This document shows positions 6,146 through 9,526 of a stretch of 9,526 bases of DNA, piece after piece (position 1 is the stretch's first letter; every line of letters starts with the position of its first letter). The DNA lies in assembly GCA_028717325.1 (NCBI GenBank), contig JAQUOB010000011.1:1-9526 (forward strand), written 5' to 3'. Position numbers and translations under genes: made by a program. This DNA is from Candidatus Margulisiibacteriota bacterium (lineage in GTDB: Bacteria; Margulisbacteria; WOR-1; O2-12-FULL-45-9; XYB2-FULL-48-7). Under the pieces are notes generated by a model. It saw nothing but the letters and a program-made list of their open reading frames with translations, had not been told where the DNA came from and made no database searches.

Positions 6146-7183
6146 CTAATCGGAAAGGATCGAATTAAGAAGGGTAATCCGTCCTTCGCGCTTGCTCTTC
6201 TTATTTGCCCCTTCAATAACTGTTTCATAATATTTTTGGGCAGTGTCAATCATTGTATCTTTGTTCAGCTCGGCGTCAAGATTTTGCAGCTTTTGTGAAT
6301 ACTTTTCTAAATTGACGGCATCTTTTGCTTTTGCTACTTTATCGGCAACAACGGCAAATAGGCTGTAAAAATCAGATTTTTTATTAAAACGTGTGTTAGT
6401 AATGATTTCAGGGATGCTACTTAAGGATTCAATGGTTTTATGAAAGATATTTACATAATGTTTTTTCTTGGGGAAGATGACATCATAATCAGCATAGAAT
6501 TTATCAATAGACTTTTGTTGATCTTGCGGCCCGTCAATAATAAGGATAAAAAGCTCGCTAATGAATTCGATGTCTTTCATCCTCTGCCAATCTCTGCGTG
6601 AGAATATTTTACAATCATCCCAGAATGCAAGGTCGGCTAGATTCTCAACCGTTTTAACAAATTCCCCAAAATATTGCGAGTGTCGCATTTCTTGATGATT
6701 TAATCGCTCAACAACATAGTTTAGCCTTCGAAATAATGCTCGAATCTGTTTCTCGTCCCAGGATCTTAGTTCCTGGACAGCGAGTTGATAATTCCAGATT
6801 ATGTCTTGAAAATTATCCGGTAACTGGGAGAACTTTTTACCAATATGTGGTTTGTACACTTCTGATACTGGATATGAGTTGGCAGTGGTTTCAATTAATT
6901 CATATTCATCTTTCATGAATTCAATAATAGATCTTAGCCTTTGTTGGCCATCAACAACTTCATAAATTGTTTTTCTTTTGGGCCCAGTGCCTCTCGAAAT
7001 GATATTTAGAAAAACTTGGGGCAAGGGGCACCCAGAAATTATGCTATCAATAAGAAAACATTTTTGACCTATTGACCAAATCGGATTGCGTTGATATTTC
7101 GGTCTTAAATCGAGAGTGTTTTTTTCTGATTCGCTGTAAAACCAGCTAAGTGCTTGAGTGTTCGGTTTCGGAAGATCACGCAT
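6146..7183 (-). CDS. DUF262 domain protein (ParB/GmrS-N-like fold)
   Basis: This 345-residue protein is the first gene of the minus-strand operon. The DUF262 core is clear: PKYQRNPIW (28-36), the DGQQRL motif (78-83) with the conserved D and R, FRRLN (151-155) and LNHQEMR (161-167). The C-terminal half is helical, and I see no HNH/DUF1524 nuclease motif, so it differs from the fused GmrSD type IV restriction enzymes. DUF262 proteins occur in anti-phage systems such as GmrSD and as partners of HEPN proteins; some bind or hydrolyse nucleotides. The start is supported by AAGGAG (7192-7197 on the complement) 8 nt upstream and by the promoter at 7268-7296. The gene is markedly AT-rich compared with the flanking host genes. 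Confidence 0.87.
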   Translation of the reverse strand: MRDLPKPNTQALSWFYSESEKNTLDLRPKYQRNPIWSIGQKCFLIDSIISGCPLPQVFLNIISRGTGPKRKTIYEVVDGQQRLRSIIEFMKDEYELIETTANSYPVSEVYKPHIGKKFSQLPDNFQDIIWNYQLAVQELRSWDEKQIRALFRRLNYVVERLNHQEMRHSQYFGEFVKTVENLADLAFWDDCKIFSRRDWQRMKDIEFISELFILIIDGPQDQQKSIDKFYADYDVIFPKKKHYVNIFHKTIESLSSIPEIITNTRFNKKSDFYSLFAVVADKVAKAKDAVNLEKYSQKLQNLDAELNKDTMIDTAQKYYETVIEGANKKSKREGRITLLNSILSD

Positions 7184-7267
7184 GATAGTTACTCCTTATA
7201 ACTTTGTTGATGCCAGTAGAAATATTTTGTTTATTTTCTTTAGTAGCACCCCGATAACTTATGTTTA

Positions 7268-7296
7268 ATTATAGGCGCTATAATGCGTAATATCAA
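7268..7296 (-). promoter_or_regulatory. Strong sigma-70-type promoter of the DUF262-HEPN-2TM operon
   Basis: Read on the minus strand, TTGATA (7291-7296) and a perfect TATAAT (7268-7273) are separated by exactly 17 bp. The predicted start near 7261 gives a leader of about 78 nt before ATG 7183. I see nothing else in that AT-rich leader apart from the ribosome site. Confidence 0.7.
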
Positions 7297-7321
7297 GGGT
7301 CTTATGCAATGATTTACGCAT
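7268..7321. promoter_or_regulatory. Palindromes over the operon promoter (candidate operators)
   Basis: ATTATAGGCGCTATAAT (7268-7284) is a 7+3+7 palindrome that covers the -10 box. A second inverted pair, ATGCGTAA (7283-7290) and TTACGCAT (7314-7321), flanks the -35 box, with one half in the spacer. Both are placed where a dimeric repressor would block polymerase. No separate regulator gene is present in the window, so one of the operon proteins or a distant factor would have to bind. AT-rich palindromes can arise by chance, but these are long and well placed. Confidence 0.5.
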
Positions 7322-7336
7322 CCTGCTGCGAAAAAC

Positions 7337-7365
7337 TTGAACGCCTACTAACCAAATGCTAAAAT
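7337..7365 (+). promoter_or_regulatory. Plus-strand promoter upstream of the riboswitch-like sequence
   Basis: TTGAAC (7337-7342) and TAAAAT (7360-7365) lie 17 bp apart. The predicted start near 7372 is a few bases before the riboswitch-like segment, the usual arrangement for a promoter driving a riboswitch leader. No plus-strand gene follows; the next gene is convergent. Confidence 0.5.
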
Positions 7366-7375
7366 ATATTTATTC

Positions 7376-7403
7376 GGGCGATGAGGTTTGCCGGGAACCG
7401 GAC
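7376..7403 (+). ncRNA. Fluoride riboswitch (crcB motif) 5' half, apparently truncated
   Basis: GGGCGATGAGGTTTGCC followed by GGGAACCGG (7376-7401) matches the first half of the fluoride riboswitch as I remember it: a GGC/GCC stem (7377-7379 with 7390-7392) enclosing GATG plus a pseudoknot strand, then an AACCG block. The expected second half (GCTGATGnCCTCTAC, pairing back to GAGG) is absent; G-rich heptads begin at once. No fluoride exporter gene (crcB or clcF type) follows. The most likely reading is a remnant left after its gene was lost or replaced by the repeat array. A chance match is possible. Confidence 0.42.
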
Positions 7404-7482
7404 TAAGGGACTAGGGGGCCAGGGGCTAAGGGACAGGGGAAGAATTGCAACTTACAACTTATAACTTACGGCTTATGACTTA
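7404..7482. repeat. Heptad array 3, degenerate left arm and regular (NNNCTTA)5 right arm
   Basis: CTTA recurs at 7451, 7458, 7465, 7472 and 7479, exactly 7 bases apart. On the minus strand this reads TAAGTCA, TAAGCCG, TAAGTTA, TAAGTTG, TAAGTTG. The left part (7404-7440) holds G-rich degenerate units such as TAAGGGA, CTAGGGG, TAAGGGA and CAGGGGA. The first minus-strand unit supplies the stop codon of the DUF3298 gene (7480-7482). The arm order is the same as in arrays 1 and 2. Confidence 0.75.
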
Positions 7483-8277
7483 TTTCAAAATATTCTTTAG
7501 TTGTGACAGCGGTATCTTCACTTCCTGCCCGCCGTAGGCGTAACAGGCCACCTCATACGGATCGAAATAAATTATCAAATATTTGTCGGTCAGGATGAAT
7601 TTATTATAGTGTTTCGGATCGGGACTGGCTCCTTCTTTGACCCACTTGTCGTCTTTCAAATCCCGCTTCAACAGCTCTTTTATAGTCAGGGCGGAGATCT
7701 TTTTGAGATAGCCGGGGCGGAAAAGATCGGCGAGCCCGACCTGCCGCCCGCGCTTCTTGTCAAAAGTCATCGTGACGGTCCTGGTCATCGGATGGGCGCC
7801 GCCGGGGAAAGAGAAGACCGTGAATTTATAGCCAATAAGATCGCGATGGCTGAACGTCTCATAATCGATCGATAATTGATACGCCCAGTCGGGATTGGGC
7901 TTGGTTTCGGGCAGATCCTTCTTAAACGCGCTGACCTCGGCCTTGACGAACTTCTCGATCACCGGACCGCTTATTTTGTCCCCCGCGGGATAGACGATGT
8001 TGATATCAAGGTCTTTGGTCTTCTCCTTGATCTGCCGATCGGCGGCCGCTGAGGCCGGCAAGAGAAGGGCTAAGAGGGAAAGGCCGAGCAAAACCGCCCT
8101 CACCCAATTTTTTGTAAACGAGTATTTCTTATTAACAGCCCTCTCCCAGAGGGAGAGGGGGTGGGTGTTATGTGATGAAAATATTTGAAAACCACCACAA
8201 TCCTTCTCCCTCTGGGAGAAGGCAGTAAAGACCGAATTCTCGTTGTCGAGAATCGGATGAGGGCTTTGAGGGCACAT
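7480..8277 (-). CDS. DUF3298-domain envelope protein, 5' end fused to a repeat element
   Basis: The C-terminal domain is DUF3298 (RsiV-like): FPGGAHP at 157-163, a following LADLF turn (182-186), and FDPYEVACYA..GQEVKIP (238-256). Such proteins sit outside the inner membrane and often bind ligands or peptidoglycan-related molecules; this one has no visible enzyme motif. Residues 60-79 form a good signal peptide (RAVLLGLSLLALLL, then ASAAA/D), but residues 5-62 are read through MITE copy 2. GTG 8103 (residue 59), at the repeat edge, would give a normal 207-residue secreted protein but has no ribosome site. ATG 8277 has a perfect -10 box 7 nt before it and is given here as the outer limit. The insertion has probably altered the original start. 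The stop lies in heptad array 3. Confidence 0.8.
   Translation of the reverse strand: MCPQSPHPILDNENSVFTAFSQREKDCGGFQIFSSHNTHPLSLWERAVNKKYSFTKNWVRAVLLGLSLLALLLPASAAADRQIKEKTKDLDINIVYPAGDKISGPVIEKFVKAEVSAFKKDLPETKPNPDWAYQLSIDYETFSHRDLIGYKFTVFSFPGGAHPMTRTVTMTFDKKRGRQVGLADLFRPGYLKKISALTIKELLKRDLKDDKWVKEGASPDPKHYNKFILTDKYLIIYFDPYEVACYAYGGQEVKIPLSQLKNILK
8096..8264. repeat. MITE-like palindromic repeat element, copy 2
   Basis: This 169 bp element aligns along its whole length with 451-620. The terminal repeats are GCCCTCACCCAATT and the complement of GCCCTCATCCGATT. The first two hairpins are conserved (8139-8159; 8202-8222 with one loop change). The third position holds CCGAATTCTCG/CGAGAATCGG (8232-8256, one bulge), whose sequence differs completely from TAAACGA/TCGTTTA in copy 1 although pairing is kept. 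An extra GAGGGC box follows at 8269-8273. The minus-strand frame of the DUF3298 gene is open through the whole element. Confidence 0.8.
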
Positions 8278-8284
8278 GGCCTCG

Positions 8285-8313
8285 ATTATACTTCATCTAT
8301 TATCAAGTTGAAA
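8285..8313 (-). promoter_or_regulatory. Promoter of the DUF3298 gene
   Basis: On the minus strand a perfect TATAAT (8285-8290) lies 17 bp from TTTCAA (8308-8313), a weak -35. Transcription would start at about 8278, giving an essentially leaderless message beginning at ATG 8277, upstream of the repeat element. Confidence 0.5.
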
Positions 8314-8336
8314 GTTTGTGTTTTTTGGGCTAATAT
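8308..8336 (+). promoter_or_regulatory. Promoter of the thioredoxin-thyX operon
   Basis: TTGAAA (8308-8313) and TAATAT (8331-8336) are separated by 17 bp, with a predicted start near 8343. The -35 hexamer is the same six base pairs used, on the other strand, by the divergent DUF3298 promoter, so the two promoters overlap and could compete. Confidence 0.6.
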
Positions 8337-8366
8337 TTCAATGCTTTAATGATAGGAGGCAAGTCA

Positions 8367-8684
8367 ATGGTCAACGAAATAACCGATGCCGATTTTAAGA
8401 CAGAAGTTTTGGACGAAAAGAAAGTTGTCTTTGTCGATTTTTGGGCCCCCTGGTGCGGCCCTTGCCGGATGATGGCCCCGGTCGTGGAAAAGGTCTCCGA
8501 GAAATATCCCTCGGTCAAGTTTTGCAAGATCGATACGCAGGAAAATATGATAAAAGCTTCCGAATTATCGGTGACCGGCATTCCCTGCATCATCGTCTTC
8601 AAGGACGGCAAAGAAGTCGACCGGCTGGTCGGTTTCCGCTCCGAGGATGATTTCGAAAAGTCGGTCAAGAAATACGCAAAGTAA
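8367..8684 (+). CDS. trxA: Thioredoxin
   Basis: This 105-residue cytoplasmic thioredoxin reduces protein disulfides. The active site WCGPC has C30 and C33 after the FVDFWAPW strand (22-29), with the buried aspartate at D24. The cis-proline loop is GIPC (71-74), and the family GFRSEDDF helix start follows at 89-96. ATG 8367 is chosen because AGGAGG (8354-8359) sits 7 nt upstream; the in-frame ATG at 8349 lies upstream of that site. Two extra cysteines are present: C53, and C74 directly after the cis-proline where threonine is usual. The gene is 3 bases upstream of the thyX-like gene and shares its promoter. Length and motifs fit a standard TrxA. Confidence 0.93.
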   Translation: MVNEITDADFKTEVLDEKKVVFVDFWAPWCGPCRMMAPVVEKVSEKYPSVKFCKIDTQENMIKASELSVTGIPCIIVFKDGKEVDRLVGFRSEDDFEKSVKKYAK

Positions 8685-8687
8685 TTA

Positions 8688-9526
8688 ATGAAAGTTTTTC
8701 TCGCGGGTTATAACATCGACGCGCAGGTCATTGCCGAGCTGGCCGGAGGCCAAAACAGGCAGGATGTGACCCCCGAGACCCTTTCCGCCGCTTATGCCCG
8801 CATCTCCCGCGATCCCCGGCCGATCAATGAACTGCGCGAGGTCGCCCGGTCCGAAGTCGAAAAAGCCCGCAAATCCAACTCCAATATCATCTTCAAAATG
8901 GGACATCACTCGGTTGCCGAACACGCCGTTTTTAACTTCGATCTTATTGATGTTTCGCGTCTGGCGTTGGAGGAGATAGAAAAGTTTAGGCTTTGTTCGT
9001 ATACCGAGAAGTCGCAGAGATATCAAAAGTTGGAAGGAAGCTTCATTGTTCCGGAAGAAATTAGAAAGTCGAAAGTAGAAAGTAGATATTTGGAAGTCGT
9101 CAAAAAACAAAACGACTGCTATAAAGAACTGGTGGAGAAGGGTGTCGAGCCCGAAGACGCACGCTACGTTACGCCGCTATCTACATACGGCCAGGTTGGC
9201 ATGACGATCAACGCCCGCAATTTAGAACTGCTCGTGCGGCGGTTCGCTTCATCAGGTTTGGCGGAGATAAGAGAACTGGGAAAAACTATGTACGAGCTGG
9301 CGGCCAGGATCGCGCCGTCGATCATTCTTTTTACGGCGGCTAACGACTTCGATCAAAATACTTATACTGAACTTAGGAAAATAGTGAGAGGCAAGTGGGA
9401 AAGGAAACGTAAAGTCAGCCAGCGGTGTTTGTTGGTCGATTACACGGAAAAGGCCGACAATAAACTGGTGGCCGCCTTACTGCACACTTCGTCAGAGGTT
9501 TCTTATCAAAATTGTTTGCGGATCGT
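8688..9526 (+). CDS. thyX: FAD-dependent thymidylate synthase, ThyX family, tandem-domain type (3' end outside window)
   Basis: The frame is open from ATG 8688 to the window end (279 codons plus 2 bases). ThyX makes dTMP from dUMP with methylene-tetrahydrofolate, FAD and NADPH. Seen here: GHHSVAEHAVFNF (72-84), the ThyX signature region as FRLCSYTEKSQRY (100-112), and the C-terminal dUMP-binding segment NARNLELL (175-182). The usual RHRxxS is KFRLCS, so the leading RH is not kept. From about residue 247 the sequence LLVDYTEKADNKL..ALLHTSS..SYQNC looks like the start of a second ThyX-like domain, as in long ThyX-like proteins of about 500 residues. Translation is probably coupled to the thioredoxin stop 3 bases before; no ribosome site is visible. 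A 7 bp tandem repeat lies at codons 126-132. Confidence 0.87.
   Translation, partial: MKVFLAGYNIDAQVIAELAGGQNRQDVTPETLSAAYARISRDPRPINELREVARSEVEKARKSNSNIIFKMGHHSVAEHAVFNFDLIDVSRLALEEIEKFRLCSYTEKSQRYQKLEGSFIVPEEIRKSKVESRYLEVVKKQNDCYKELVEKGVEPEDARYVTPLSTYGQVGMTINARNLELLVRRFASSGLAEIRELGKTMYELAARIAPSIILFTAANDFDQNTYTELRKIVRGKWERKRKVSQRCLLVDYTEKADNKLVAALLHTSSEVSYQNCLRI
9064..9084 (+). repeat. Three 7 bp tandem units inside thyX
   Basis: GAAAGTC, GAAAGTA and GAAAGTA follow one another without gaps. Being 21 bp long, they add seven codons (around RKSKVES) without shifting the frame. The period matches the intergenic heptads, but the core (GAAAGTN) differs from TAAGNNN. Confidence 0.6.

Noticed and set aside
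6139..6249. Longer HEPN protein starting at ATG 6249
   Set aside because: It would overlap DUF262 coding sequence by about 100 bases and add a basic stretch that reads like shadow sequence.
7279..7284. Plus-strand TATAAT as a separate promoter
   Set aside because: No suitable -35 upstream; it is explained by the palindrome over the minus-strand -10 box.
8685..9110. 141-residue minus-strand open frame
   Set aside because: Antisense to thyX, which has clear family motifs on the plus strand.

Overview
The window looks like a contig from an uncultivated Gram-negative-type bacterium, probably of a candidate phylum; I cannot name the phylum from sequence alone. The reasons are: strong AGGAGG ribosome sites next to genes that appear leaderless, a ThyX-type (FAD-dependent) thymidylate synthase whose open frame continues into a second ThyX-like domain, a lone membrane GT2 polysaccharide synthase, and many short structured intergenic repeats. 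Most genes have GC-rich coding sequence, about 58% in a line I counted. The block at roughly 4850-7370 is clearly AT-richer, about 37-42% GC in lines I counted, which suggests a transferred insert.

Layout, left to right. (1) 1-422: the C-terminal part of an SrkA/YihE-type phosphotransferase-fold kinase. (2) 423-753: no gene; a 170 bp MITE-like element (451-620) with GCCCTCA terminal inverted repeats, then a hairpin leader. (3) 754-1248: a 164-residue protein I do not recognise. (4) 1380-2852: a cellulose-synthase/CslA-like GT2 glycosyltransferase. (5) 2946-4150: a two-gene operon of an ArsP/DUF318 permease and a small CxxC redox protein. (6) 4202-4849, minus strand: a zinc-ribbon SAM methyltransferase. 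(7) 4880-7183, minus strand: a tight three-gene operon of a DUF262 protein, a HEPN-domain protein (Rx4H motif) and a two-TM protein, under a strong promoter with a palindrome over its -10 box. This is the best candidate for an undescribed defence system. (8) 7337-7403: a good plus-strand promoter leading into what looks like the 5' half of a fluoride riboswitch with nothing behind it. (9) 7480-8277, minus strand: a DUF3298 envelope protein whose 5' end is fused to a second MITE copy. (10) 8367-9526: a thioredoxin followed 3 bp later by a ThyX-type thymidylate synthase that runs off the window.

Two repeat families tie the window together. The MITE-like element occurs twice (451-620 and 8096-8264), and one internal hairpin keeps its pairing while its sequence changes. 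A second family consists of heptads, (TAAGNNN)n followed by (NNNCTTA)n. It occupies three intergenic sites and supplies the stop codon of three different genes. Because 7 is not a multiple of 3, three such heptads put TAA in all three frames, so each array is in effect a two-strand, all-frame stop cassette with a hairpin. A 7 bp tandem of another sequence also lies in frame inside the thyX coding region.
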